In this document: piece by piece, positions 35,801 through 51,000 of the stretch
How positions within the stretch are numbered: the first letter of the stretch is position 1
Layout of the letters: every line of letters starts with the position of its first letter
Assembly: GCA_030141605.1 (NCBI GenBank)
Contig: JAQGDQ010000106.1
Coordinates: forward strand, 248,001-312,000
Source: Tubiluchus corallicola
Lineage: Eukaryota > Priapulida > Priapulimorpha > Priapulimorphida > Tubiluchidae
Direction of reading: 5' to 3'
Length of the DNA stretch: 64,000 nt
Translations under genes and position numbers: made by a program
Notes under the pieces: model-generated
Seen by the model: only the letters and a program-made list of their open reading frames with translations
Databases searched by the model: none
Told to the model about the DNA's origin: nothing

Positions 35801-38800
35801 TATCGTTGCCGCACATGTGAATGCAGCAAAGACTAACACCTCAATGTTAGTACTAATAAGGTGATAGTTTTTACAGCATTTTGTTACCTGCACCAAAGGC
35901 GAAAAAGAAACTCTTGTCTGGGTATCTGCGGAGCAGTTGATCGACTCGGTTGGCCATTCGCCGATTCCGTTCGAAGATCAGCTCCGTCCGGAAGTATTCG
36001 TCGATCATTTGAGCAGTCCGCAAATCCTCTGGAGATAGTGGAGTGGAGTTCATAAGCGCTGTTAACTGGGATGTATCCTGTAAAACATGAAAACATTTAA
36101 ATAATATTAATTGATGATGTCCAGAAGGTGAATTGAAATCCATGTGCCCACAAAACATGATAAGTATTACAAGTTCGCAATTCTGTTATCAAATTGGGAG
36201 AGTGAGCAAAATAAAATGCAGTGTTTTCACACCTTTAATTAGTACAGTACGTTTATCAATTAATTTAACAAAAAGCTTACAAGGTGAGTTCAATGGTATT
36301 TAATTTAGTTTAAAAGTGAGTGATTTGACGAATCCGCGTAATCTTACCAGAGTGATTTAAATAATATGAAATCTGACCAAGCCTAAAATTTACGAATTAT
36401 ACTAACACATGTAAGATTAATAAGCATTTCAGGTTTTATACGAGTAGAATGAACATACTCTGAAGTTGTCAATAATGCCAAGTGATGACACGTAATTACT
36501 ATTAATTCCACCCTAATCTGCATCTTATTAACGTCGTTGTTTATTTTACCTGATTAAATATAACAGAGTTGAGGTCACCGCAGTTATAGTGGCGTATAAG
36601 GTCTTCTGTAGAATACGGTGAATGCAACTGGCCTGACCGGATGCCCTCTTGTTGATATAGCGTGTGGTTTAAAGCAAATAACACCTGCGGCAATATAAAT
36701 AAATGAATATATATCATCAGCCATAGTGACTGCCTCATCTGGTAAGCACTTGTACTATCTGCATTCGCTAAAATCTACAAAAACAGGATTTCATTCATTA
36801 ACTACTTTGATGTGCTGTTGCTGAAACTTGTTTTTCTTCTAGCAGCAGACCACAGTTGCTAGCATAACAGTTTTTTTAAGACATACTCGCCCCAGGCAAA
36901 CCATCTAGTACTTGAAATAAAAGTTTACTTTATGTATTAAGTTGGTGAGATGCTTTACCAAAAGGAAGTGATTGCATGTCTCTGTCTTTGGTGTCATGTT
37001 TTTTATAAACAAGAGGGAAGCGGTTCAGTCTTGAAGACTTGATCTCTTGACAACATAGCCTTGATCAGTGAGTGGACTACATCTTGGCTCATAAGGCTTG
37101 CATCAAATGAGGAAAGCAACCAAAATCTGTCAACAAAATGATTTTTCCTAGCAGTGTACGTGTTAGTAGTTCTGTAGCAAAAATGTATTATGCAAGAATT
37201 TCGTTTTAGCAATGCTCCGTCCATGAAAATAGTAGGTTACGATTTATTTATCTAGGCAAGTCTGCGCACAAGTGTATCAGTTGGTTTAGATCAGAAGTTT
37301 TGATGTTCTGAATATTACCGCCTAATTACAGAGACAACAGCGATTTAAGGTTGGCAAAGGTGCTTACAAATTACTATGGCGTAGGTATAATCTCTCCAAA
37401 CACTACTAGTCGACAAACTCTCGTGAAAAAGCAGTCAGAGTACATAAAATTGGGCAGTAAAAAGACTAGTTACGATGTAAGCTGGACATGAGTCCGTCTG
37501 CCAAAGAAACACTCGTGCTTTTGTTTTTGATGCGGCTAACGGAAGTGCCCTCTTCATGGCGTATTCTTAAACAAGTTGGACAAGCAGCAGGAAAACATCT
37601 CACTGGGTGGTTGCGCGATGTCAATACATCAAAGGCTGCCGCCGTGGAAGAAGCTGAGGAAAGCTAAGCCGGCCTTTGCCATTTAACTCCCGACAAAAGC
37701 AGTGGCACAAACCCAGTTTATTTCTCAACTTTTAATGCTGAGTACTGGACACAAGAGCTATTTTGATAAAATATGGCGTTGCCTTCTTCCTCTTTCTTGG
37801 TATTTAATGCGCTTGTTATTTGAATTGTTCGCTAATGCGTCGTACAAACCGGCGGCTAACTTTGATGCCACGGCGAGATTGATTTATTTATAGTTCGTGT
37901 TTTATGAAAATAAATTGATCCCAAAAATGGTTCTCTATAGAATGTTATCGGAGTTTATTGAAACGCCCAAACCGAGCATCCCGATAATGCTTTAAAAACG
38001 TTATGCATGTAGCAACCCATTCTCAGCGTTTGCGAAACTAGCACTCTAGGCCTCTACGTTGGGCATATAGGTATCATTTCAACACTGAATACTACATCAC
38101 TTAGATTGAACAAGCTTATTATTTTCATCAATCTGACATCAAACAGGCTGCACTATTGAAACTGTTCATTGGTCAAATAATACCCGGTTTGTTCAAAAGT
38201 GAAACCACGTGCGATTCATCCAACAACTTACAACAAGTATCGATTTGATTTCTTTGTGTAGTTTAGGTATAGGCGAGTTTAATAAATGGTGTACAACGCG
38301 TTCTTGTTGCACAAATGTGCATTTAGTTCTTCGCACACCAGCAGCGCAACAGTACACTACGTAAACATTCATAGAAGATGAATTTCATTTTAGTATGCAA
38401 TGCTTACTGTCAAGAAAGGACTACGTTCTTACGAGATATTTTTCCAGAATTCCCATCCATGTGTAATATCGATCAGTTTATATTTTTAAACAAAAGTGGA
38501 GATGTGGAAAGAAAGAAAGTGCTGATGAACTATGTTAATAAAATTTCAACTATACGAGATTCTAAACTAAGAGGCATGAATTAATTTTGTTAAGAATCAA
38601 TATACATGTAGTTGTATTTCTTATAAATTATTGTATTTTTAATCAACTACGCGTAAAAAGAGCCCTGTATTTGTAGGGATGTGTTCCTGTTCCTGTATAC
38701 GTTGTTTATTTAAGTTTGTGATCAGTTAATTGTACTTGTGTTTATGTTTGTGGAAAATAATGCGTTTATAAATCATCCTAGTTTTATGAACAGCAATTTT

Positions 38801-41800
38801 ACACGATTTACCAGATTAATCGGATAATTGCACTGCAGGCATCGTCCGATACACCTATAGAACTTTAGGGCAGCAGTGAGTGTTCAGTCTTTAAGAAAAA
38901 GATTTATGGTTTGAAGGCAGCACTGTGGTAAACTAGTATAGTTGCAGACGTAAACACCGCAATAAAATGAGAATCATGTTTATCACTTAACAGTGGGCCT
39001 ATCTCTCTCACATGTAAACACATCTTCTCAAGTTTCAGCCACAACTATTACTGCTGCTTCGCAAGTAGAGAGTTAAAACCGGTGCTACTGCAATAAAAGA
39101 AAAATCCACCCAGCGTTTCTCACTTGCATCGCAAAACAATATGTGCAAACTGCTGCAAAGTTCCCAAAAGTCCTACCATCAGGCAAATAGGCAAAAAGTG
39201 GATTATCGTATTGTTTACCACGTGCCATTTCCATTTAGCAGAAGAGAAGTTTTAAAAATAGAAGAATCGGTACAATAGATACATTAGAGAAATTTACTTA
39301 AAGCACAAAAACACACTTGTCATGAATAAAGTTAAAAATTCGTTATAAAATTTTATACCACCTTCATGCTGTCTTATTGCATACCGGTACTGGGTTTGCA
39401 TTAGCAGTAACGCTATATAAAACTTGTAAATTTACACTCCAGAGATGACAGTTACTCGCAATCAGTTGAGCAAAGTTTGAAATATTCGTAGTACATTCTT
39501 TAAACTAAGTGTAAGTTTGAATTACTATATAATTGTCAGTAAGACTCAATTACTATACAATTGTCAATAAGATTAATAATGTATTTTTTGGTGAAATAGT
39601 GGTGCATGCTGCGATGGCTATGCAGCGCTGTTTTACCAAGTAGCGCAAACATTTTAAATTATTAAAAATACTCTTGTTCAGTTACACAAGTCTTTCAAAG
39701 AGGTAAGCGTGATGCTAAGCAATAATAAATTTGTATTGTAGGAGATACTTTAAACTTTCTTTTCTTCCCCTTTAACTTTGGAGGATAAATAATTCTAGCC
39801 GAGCCCCATGTTTCTGGAAAAATAAATTTCTTTCGAAAAATAAAGTATCTATACAATACCATAGACAAACATTTTTCAAATCTATTGGATATATACTTTT
39901 GGAATCGGACTGAGTGAATAACCAGATTCTTCTAAGATCCGAGCTAATGCTTAGGAAAAACTTTAAAAAGACTAAGTGATATTAGCTAAAATCGTATATG
40001 GCGAAACAGATGGTGTAAATAACTAACAATCTATGAGAAATATAACACGGAAAGTACGTGCAGCTATCTAGTATAAAGGACAGAAAACATTGCAAAGTGA
40101 AACCTGTTAAACAAGGTAAGCTCATGCTCAGAGTATCTTACAGCTACCGACGTGGCGACATTTTCTTCAAGCCAGATGCCAGTGAGCTGTTTTACATTTA
40201 GCCACGCAAAGGAATTTACTAAGGTCAGCTCCCAGCTAGCCAGCAATCATGTTTGTTTACACGTTCAACTGGCACCGCTTGACCAACAACATGTAAACAG
40301 CTCGCATGATAGGCTTATACTAATTCAAAACATCTTAAGTAAGTCAACTGGACAGCAGCAAGAACGTCAAGTGCTGTCAACATTGAGCTTGTGGAAGTTT
40401 GAATCAGGCAACCTCATCCATTGATGTTCGCTTGAGGCGAGTGAAGTAGATGAGAGGTCACAGTATGTACCTGCAGCTAGGATTTTCGGCATAGCGCCTG
40501 GTTGGTAAATGGATAGGCGACTGCCGGGAAAACTGCTTCTGGCAGTTTCATCTGTCATACTGCTTTTGGCTATTTATCTCGTTAGAAGAAGAAGGTATAA
40601 GCATCAAAATGTCGCTAAGACACCTCTCATAAGTCTCCACCCACATTTACTGACCTAATTCGGTACTGCCTAACTTCTATTGGACTAAGAGCTAATCCAA
40701 TCACCTCCTCCCACTGTAGTCCCACAGAAAAATTCCTGAATTCTCTACTTCCATACCTTGAAAAAGCTTTCTTTGGCGTCGTACTACTTTTTCTTAGCTG
40801 ATGTTTTACTCAAGTCTGTCCTGTTTTTTATCACATAACAACTCGAATAATGGCGCATTCATATTTTTCAATAACTAAGACGGCAAACGACAACCCCGAC
40901 AAAAAATGTATATTCCCCATGTTCAATTATTCCCCTAAGAAGCAGAATGTTGACGCAGACTGTTTTAAGAAATTATTAATAAAACATACAAGTTGACAAT
41001 TTCGGACAATACCTCAGCATTCGTCATGACGTAAATTTCAAGTTTTTCTAATGGAATGTGACCCGATCGAGAACACCGCCTCAGGCAGGACAAAAAGTTA
41101 CGAGCGTCACCCCCCCCCCATCTCCGTATCGCAGAAAAGTCAAGGCAACTTAATTTCGTTGTTGATAAACTTGGGATAAACAGAAGGATCTGCTTGCTAG
41201 CAGCGTTATCCGATATTTAAACAGTTACACATCTTAGAATTTTTTACAAGTTATATGCAATTACTTAACACTTGCCGACACAGTCCGGCAAAAAAGGCGG
41301 AAAAAAGTGCCGCAATCGCCTCTTATCAAGTGCGAGATAACGAGAGGAGGAAAAAACATGAAAAACGGGCGCAAACGGTAGCTATAAATGTACCCCACAC
41401 AATGTTACTGCTTTGCTACATGTGCTAAATGTTGCTGCATTACTATCCTAGACATTTAAGCACAGCTTTATAGGGAATTTTCTACGGAAGACTAAGTTTT
41501 ATGACAATCTGGAAGCCATTATAAGCTAAGCAATATGCAAGCTTCGTTGAATTTCACAGGTCCACAAGTGGCCCTGACTAGAACGAGTTTTTGCGAAAGT
41601 GACAGAATTTCTCAAAAATTCAATAGGTGTCTTTCCTTGGTTTCTCATTTTTATAGGAAACCGGTACTGCAAGCCGGAATCCATCATTTAACAGCAGAAT
41701 CTACACCACAGAGATGTTTGCGGCGAGACCAGAGCCTATTTCATTATCAGCGATAACTAAGATAAGCCACTGAACCAGCAGAGGTGTCTTGTATATACAC

Positions 41801-41974
41801 ACTCTTCCTCTACGAGATGGCAACTATAATCAGTACGTGGCAAATAAAACCGTTCAGAACTTATGCGGTTCTAAGCAAATCACGCAATGTACATACACGT
41901 ATATAACATATCACCACTCAGGTACTCACACGGCTGCTCCTTAACAGCTGACAGTAGAAAGGCTCAGACAATAT

Positions 41975-42064
<90 letters not shown>

Positions 42065-45000
42065 CCTCTCTCACTTTTTTCGCTTTACTATCTCTGTCTT
42101 CTATCCCGCGTTTAAATTTCGTCAAGCGTTAAGTAAATACAAAAATATCTCAACAAGTTTTATACAGTAATATCCTTAAAAATACTGGAAAGAGCCTCGG
42201 AGAGAAGCACTGAACAAGATTTTGTAGCACTTGCCACTTTAAGTTGGCAGGGATAAAGTGGATTTTTAGCGTGTATGCGCTATTTTGTGGGAGAACACAT
42301 AAAAATTTAAAAAAATAATCCTTTATAAAACATGAATGAAAACCAGACTGAAACAGGTAGAAACGACAAAATAACTGAAAACAAGAAGCATAAACCACTT
42401 TTGTTTTTAAGCTTTTCTTCTGTTAAACAGAATTCCAATTTCTGAAGAGTTCCAATTGTATGTTTCAATTTATTGTTATTTAATTTTCTAAAAGTTATTT
42501 AATTTTCCACATTTTCTGATGTTTCTTCTTCGCGACGGTAACTTTACAGTGGATGCTTATTATGTGCTTAAACAGTATTAGATGACATAAATAACAAGTT
42601 AAAGAAGTTGCAAGTGACCATAAGGTAGAAAGTGTTGATCCTGTGCTTATTTTTAAAAGTTCTAAAAATCTATATATGCAGTTAATCTTGCTAAAAACTG
42701 TTGACATTGCTCATGTCACGAAAACCGTATTAAACCCACAAATAATGAGCTGACACATTAAACAACGTTCATCGTTGACCGCCTTCGAAATTTACCCTAG
42801 TAAAGTTTAATGGAAATTTTTAAGGAGGCTTTCAGAGGTTAACAAGAGCGGAAACTCACATAATACGTTATTATACAGGCTCAAAGAGATGAGGATGTCA
42901 ATCATCGTCTGGTACTGATGCTGTGAAGAAAGCAGGTTTGCCCGCAGCGACAACCAATCCCAGTCATAAAACATGAGCCGGCAAAATAACAGCTTATTTA
43001 CTGTTATTCGATCCAAGAAGCAGTCTGTCAATCAGCAAGACCGTTTAGAAAAGCTACCATGGTACCTTACTGCAATGCATAAAAAATTATTCCACAGCGC
43101 ATGCGCAGAATAAACCAACATGTTTAGATCATCTTCGCACAATGCGCTTATAGATAATTAAAATCACGTCACGTTATCAAGACACAGTTTAAACAGTCTT
43201 TCCAAAATCGAACTAATATCTGAGCGTGCTTTGCAAAACAATTCAAGGGACTTTTTTAAAGAAGTTAATAAGATGAGCGGTAAAAATAAACGAATAAGCT
43301 CATGTACTAATGGCGAAACCGACAATGTACGACGAGCTATACAATTCTGTTGCATTCGATGAAACAAAATGGCGAATTAAATGGCGAAACAAATTAGTAA
43401 CGAGAAAGTCAATTCTGAAAGAGAGGATGTACATATTTAGGTACAAGACACAACAAAGGCTATGCAGTATATGAAATGTAACAAACATGATGGGTCGTTT
43501 GGCTTAATGTCCGATCATTTACTGTATGCGAGTGACTCTTTCATAATGCATTTGAGCATGTTATTTACTGTGATATTACGACATGGATTTGTTCCTAAAC
43601 ATATGAATTTAACTAACATTGTACCAATTGTCAAAGACAAACATGGTGATATAACAAACTGTTCAAGTTATAGGGGAATAGCTTTATCGTCATGCTTGGG
43701 TAAATTAATGAATAAGATTATTCTAATGAAAAATGTTGACAAATTGAGCAACATGTCCACTACTGTATGTTCGTTAAAGTAGAAACAATTAGCTACTATC
43801 TAAACAATAATTCAGACGTATATTGCTCTGTGTTGGATGCCTCAAAGGCGTTTGACAAAGTAAATTTCGTAAAGCTTTTTTCACTACTGGTTCAAGGAGA
43901 AGTACCATGTCAAATTTTACAGGTACTGATAAAGATGTATATTTCTCAAAAACGTACGAGTAAACTGCCATTCTGAAGAAATTAAAACATTACCAACGGG
44001 GTCCGGCAGAGAGTAGTACTGCCGCCTATATTGTTTACCATATATCTAGATGATTTGTTAATAAGACTGCGTAACTGTGAAGTTGGTTGTTATATAGGAA
44101 ATGCATTTGCAGGTGCGTTGGGCTAAGCAAATGAGTTGACTTTACTGGTTTCAACAATAAAACGTTTACAAAAGATGTTGCAGATACGTGAAAACAATGG
44201 GCGTGAACATAGCCTAAATGTTTTAAACACACAAGGTAGAAGCATGTGCACACGGCTCCGTAAACAGTCAAATTCATCTTCGTATCCTACAGTGTATTTA
44301 GACGGACAGCCTCTAACCTGGGTAAAGCAGATATCTCACCTAGGACACATTATTAGAGAGAATCTGTCTTGTGAAACCGACGTAATGTTAAAGAAAGGGC
44401 AGTTCATTGGTCAGGTAAACAGAGTTATAGTCGATTTTCACAATCTCAAGAAAAATCTGAAAATGGGATTGTTGCAAACGTATTGTTGTGGCTCATCACG
44501 TTGGCAGTTAACATCCCCTGCACTGAGTATTTTAGAAACAGTACTTCAGAGTGTTGCTATAACAAAGCTACTTAAGCTGCCAAATACAACACACACTCGA
44601 TTATTACTAGCAATTAGTATCTTAAACACACCAAAAAATGCAGATCATTAGTAGGTTTATGAAATTTTATTTTATGTTAAACTTCGTAGTAATAACAACC
44701 AGTTAGCATTGTGCATTTTAAATAGCTCGATAATGTCTGTTGCAACTGTTATTGGAAGAAACTTGCGTTTTCTAAATTATGAATATCTTATTAAGGAAGA
44801 AGGCTTAATTAATAACTGTGTAAAAATCAATTGTTTATAAAAAGCCTAAAACAATTTAGTGAGTATGACTAAAAAGTGCATAAAAAAACTCACGTTTATT
44901 AATCTACTAAATTAACAGCTAAATATTTAAGTGATTTAAATGATCTAGATATGGTCCCGATTCCTGAATGCTACTAGAATTTTATTGCTTACACTTTTTA

Positions 45001-48000
45001 TTAGTTTCTACATAAAATATTCTTACAGATAATTATCTGCATATTTCTTTCTTGTTTTTCATTATTTTTGTTTATTTTCATCTTATTTTGGTTCTGAGAC
45101 ATACTGTATGATGACAGGACAACTATATTGAGTTGGACACAGCTAGTCTATAATGTTTACAAGTGACCAATGAACTTAGAAAGAGCAGTGAAGGCGCCAG
45201 TCAGCGCTGACAAAATAATTGCTTGTTCCGTCGGCGCTTCTCTTGTATACAAGCAAATTTTAACTAAGCTAATTTTTCGCACCCGTACAAATTACACTCA
45301 TTGTGAAAATGACAGTATGGCAGTGTTGGTAATCAATGGCTCATTGTCCTTTAAGCTTCTATACATGAAAACAGTTGCTATGTCAGGTGCGGGAAGCACA
45401 ATAAATTATAAACCTCTCTCAGCACTAAACCTAAGGCAACAAATGCCTATAATCACCATTTAAAGGCTATATAAATAAGGTCGCTAAAAGGTGAACAAAA
45501 TGGTTTTATAATTTCGTGTGTCGCAGGACTATTGCGCCTAAACTTCACATAGTCCAATGCACTAACACACCGCTAACACTTATATTTTTAAATTCAGTAA
45601 TGCTGTTTCTGTGTATGTTCGAAAATTAATGATCATTCAGTCTCTGCAGCTCATAATTATTATACAAATAATTTCACTAGTATGACATAGGAGAAAATAA
45701 CACGATTATATAGTCAATTGGAATCATTCTTTTACTTTATTTATTACAGTATCAAAGTCACAAATTTAAAATGGAAGCATCTGCATGCAATAAATTGGCA
45801 AGTGACAAAAAGTTTAATAACTCACAAAGGCTCAGAAGTAACAGAGTGGTCACATCCTGCTTGGCTACAAAGTTAACCAGTGCTAGGTTTTGTTAGTAAA
45901 AAGTTTTGTTCACAGCAAGAAAATGCTTCTGGGCAGCTGACTTCCATTCCGTTCCAATTACTTCCCTTGCCGAGGAAGGATGCATCCTTGAAAATGAACA
46001 ATGTCCCAATCCGATCACAGCTCTCAAAATTAAGCAGGCCCAGTGTTCCGAAGTGCACAAGACAAGAAATAATAATCGGTATACCTAGTCTTGTTCTCCA
46101 TTTCAGATTTTCTTTTATATCTACTATTGTTCAATCGAGCTCCACTGCATTGAAGATAACAAAACATTGGTAAATTTACTGTTTTTTGGGAAAATTTTTA
46201 TTGAGCTTCATGATGTTCACACTGAACAACTCGCACTCTGTTAAAGCTTCAGCCTTCACTGAAGGCCAAATACAACGTCAGAACTACGTCAACCGTTTAA
46301 TTAAAGCATTCCCTAAATCCAAATATCCAACATCTTAAGACACTCCGATCAACTTGCATCAAGAGAGAAGAAACGTCAGGGAGTCATAGAATTTGAAAAA
46401 ATAGATTCCATAAAGAACAGAAAAAAACTTGAATTGAATCGTATTTTTTACATTTCTGTATAGCAAGACATAAACTTAGGCAAGTGCCGCCAGGCGACAT
46501 GGAACCGCACCTGATTACCGCCTAATCAGAAGAGAATTTTCGCCTCCAGATAAACATTGAATGTAAGCATAGGGGGCAAATAAACAGCCCAGTAGCCTTC
46601 CTGGCATTACAAGCTTACTGAAAGCACTCAATGGGCAGATTAGAATAATGAGTGGAAAGAATTCCCTAACAGAGCACATCCCAGTACATGTAAACATTAC
46701 GGATAATACACTCATGTTTGCTGATGTTCAGAGTGTACACATTGTACGATTTGTAGCTGTCCAGTAAATGAATGAACGCCGAGAAACCACATTGTGCCAA
46801 AGCAAAAATTGGCAAAAGCCCAAAACGGTGACTGTTAGATGCCAAGCTATATTCACACCGAATCAGAATGCAATCACGTGGTCTAACAGCCGCTACAGTT
46901 AGAATATAAGATGGTACGGCTATGTATGTAGGACAGCAAAATTTTTTACCCATATTAAGTTTAGCCATATTGTTTACCCATGATACTCATTAAAACACTA
47001 ATCCAACTAATACAGAAAGCTATTGCTTTAAGATAAAAATCGTCCATACATGTATATAGGTAAAATGCATAAAATAAAATGATTTTATACCATCAGCCAT
47101 ATACAGACGATTTCTATTTTAAAGCAATAGCCATTCTGCATAAGTTGGATTACTGATCTTCAATAATATCGGTTACATAGTCTAAAGCACGTACAGTTGT
47201 ATGTCCCTACTTTGTATCTCTCTACTACATTTATTATCAAATTTGAGGTGCTGGTGTAAGTTTTGTACGTGCGTTATTGGTATAAGCCAGTGCAGTGAGA
47301 TCTCTCAGATGACAAGAAGAGACGATACCAACCGTAAATTCTTATAAGCAAGACAGGTCACCATATTATAAGCATAGGAGTTTTCCAGAACCTAAATTTG
47401 TAGCTGCAGCCTTGCAGTCAAGAGTACATTCTTGTGTTTGCTTGTTCTTAAAATATAATTTTCATATAACGTAATTATTTAATCTCATAAATTTTATTAC
47501 TTGGCTTAATTTACGAAAAAAATATACAACAAATTCTGTATTATTTAAATAATACCTCCTATTTTTGAATTTAAATTATACATTGAAAGACCAGCTCACA
47601 AACACGCACAAATGGCCGTACTGAACTTACCCGAGCTACTTTTGAAATACTCAGACTCTACACATACTGCTCTAAATTCCAAATATTTCAGTGAGTGGGA
47701 GATATTAAAGCTGTAGGTAATTAAGCCAACGCCACCAGAGCATTCACGCAGTTCCTTACATAACTCCACATGGGCAAGAGCTGCAATGCTATATACACAC
47801 AGGACGTGGACGCCCCACACATTTGACATTATCGTCGTGATGTTGACGTGAACATACAGAAATAAGGCGTGTTCGGGCAGAACACCGTTTATGGGAGAGA
47901 ACCAACTACATGTATACGCAGGCCACGCTATCCAACATTGTCGTGGAGTTTCACTAAGTTTGGATTTGATAATGGTTTTTAGCGCTGTTAAGATATCTAG

Positions 48001-51000
48001 ATGGTGGCCATTCAATGACTACTGCTCAATGGAAATTGTACAAAGTTCCACTTCAACTGTAAACGTATAATAAATATATAATTAACTAGTTTAATCTACA
48101 GCCAAAGAGACAGATGGGCTCATTCAAGCTGCCACACGGCAATTGGTCTGTTCTGCTAGATGCTTCAGCACATACCTGCCATATATGCACTGCAAAGATA
48201 TTAATAAAGTCAAAATTACAACTCGTTTACACATTTTACTTCTCCTGCCATAATCCAATGTCAGAGTGTACTATAATGACCCCTTCTCTCCCTAAAAGTA
48301 AAAAAGCACTTTCTTCAAATATATGACAGTCCTGTCGTGCTGTTGTCATACTTCACACTACCTGAATGTCTATGATATCTATATACTTGTCTGTCCTTCA
48401 TACAATACTTTTTTAAATATTAGGAACTAAAACAAATACGGACCAGTACTGTAATCGTTGGCACGTAGTGTCTACACACTATATGGATAACAAAAAATTG
48501 CAAAATGCTTTGGGGCAAGAAGTCTTTCTGACACCATGCAGTAACTTACATTTAATTCTAATTAATGGAAATTTAATGTTTGAAACTTCAGGGCATTGTA
48601 CTGGTGCACTCGATTATCACACTCAGTCTTAAAAACGCACTAGCTTTTATTAAATAAATTGCACTGGCAAAAATAAAATGCCAGCCCAGGCTCGCTCTAT
48701 AATAAACCTCAAGTGGGGCTCTGCTAATGATGTGACAGCTCCACTGTGTCCCAGCACCGAAACCACAAAAGTTTGGAACAGAGTAGGCAAAAACTTGCAA
48801 CAGTTTGTTATGGCTTTTAATTAATAATATTACTGAATAATTAAGACGTGCATGTTTAACTAACAAGTTCTGAGAACATTTTGGGACTGTATGGCAATGA
48901 CAGTTTGCACTTTGCAAAAACAACAGGGAAAATGCTAGGCAATGTTTTTGACCACACGCACTGACTTTCTGTTTTGCTTTCTGCTTCGAAATACAAAATT
49001 TTTTCTTGCATTTGCCGTTTGTTTGAATTAAATTTGCAAAAAAAAATTTAAAATATCGTTACAAGTGCAATAAACATTACAGTGAAAGGGTTCCCTTGGA
49101 CAGAAGTTAATTAAAATCAGGGTATAGTAGACTATCAGTAGTCAGTATGTATATAAACATGATTTGGACTTTACCAATTTAAAAAGCTTTTTGACAATTG
49201 CAATAACATTATGTCCACGTGTAAAAGTGCTCATATGATTTTAAACGTGTATGTATAATTGCCATTGAAAATATTGCTATTGATAAAATATAATTCTCGC
49301 AGCTGCCCTTTGTTTCGTCCGTTGGTTTTTCTTAGAGGGCTCTTTTGTAAAATTCGTTGTAATGATTTATTTACTGTATTAATAAAATTACTACTACTAC
49401 TACTAAACTATATAGTACATCTAGTATTTAGTTATTATATTTAGTAATATAAATACATACCTGTGAATAGTTCAGGCCGTTTAGTGGGACACATTGTTCT
49501 TCCACCATCTCCACTGCTCCCGTCCGCTTGTTCTGTCTGTCCGCTTCCTGTGCCAAATACAAGTCCAGAACGGGGATACCCCGGGATTTAATATCACCTT
49601 CGGTTAATGAGTTCACCATCAACATGACCCAAACGGGCCGCTTTCTCTCCCAGTTTCCAGTAATCGCATTAAATAAATAATCAGCATATAGTCCTCGACC
49701 CTTCTGATCTGCTGTCATCCATGCAGGCATCATTGTCTTTACATATTCTAGATGGCGCTTTAAACGCTTGTAGATGTCTTTTGGCAGTAAATCCGACAGC
49801 TCCTCCCCAGCCGGCAATAATTGACATTTAGTTAATGCAGATATCGTACCGGGGTCAGTTAGGTCCAACTCAAAGAATATGTTTTCGCTATTCTCGAAGG
49901 CTTGCCGGGTGTTATCCGGGATGTAGTCCCACACACGAGTGTAGGGTACATGAATGGTGCCAAAAAAGTAAGATGGCGGATCTCGTTTTATAGTCCACAG
50001 AAAGGAATTCAGATGTTGTTGCTGAAAATACAGAAAATACAAATTATCACTAATTACAAAAGACGCTAGATTTTGTGCAATCCCTGAAGATTTGTAGTGT
50101 GAACAAACCAACATTAACAACTGAAGTCACTTGTCGGCCCCAATTGATGTATCATTAACTTATAGGTGACTCTTTCACCTTCAGTTTTTGACATGTCCAT
50201 GGACTGTGATCATACAAGTAGAATACAATTACTAGTAACAGAAAGCCCTCGACAAGGGGATATAGTTGTCCCGATACCAGTCGATGTGAGAACTTGGAAT
50301 TGGTTGTGAGCATACTATAGCAGATTAATATAAAGTTGCTTGTAAAGCTTGTGTGTGTATTAGCCATTAAGCTAATTGTTGCAAGGGTGATGTCTTTATT
50401 AATGACTGCCATGGTTTATTTGACCATTGATATGAACACTGTTAATTAACATTTAAAAATTGCAAAAAAACATTAATCAATTTGATAAAACATTTGATTA
50501 AAAACTAATCAATATTCTTTGATAAAACATTTAAATTCTTATCTTCTACGCAACTTATACAATCTTTCACTAAGTATATTTTGGCTAGCTGCATACTAGA
50601 TAAATCGCATCAATTCACAATATTGTGAGAAAGTGTGGAAAAATTTCTAAACACATCTTTCAGAGATACATTACTTTCCATAACAATTTTATACAAGTTG
50701 AAACCCATTACTGCGTTAACACCTTATAATGTATGTTTGGCTAAAAGTTGACTGTCGTGTAATTACTATTTTTACAGACTACATAGAATTTAATAGACCG
50801 TTTTGATAAGTTCTTGCTCGGTTGAACAGTGTCAGTAATGTGGGTAATATTCATACCTCTGACCATAAAGATGAGAATACTAAAATAAAATAGTCTAAAA
50901 GGCTAATAGTAACTGCTGGCAAAATTATTTTCAAGCAACGGCTGACTCAAATAAATTATAAAGACGTTAAATACGCCCATAGCAAACAGCTGTGTTAGAA

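Noticed and set aside
47596-48015. 139-codon minus-strand ORF in TIKI intron 2
   Set aside because: No domain, no in-frame link to TIKI exons 2 or 3, which already join each other perfectly.
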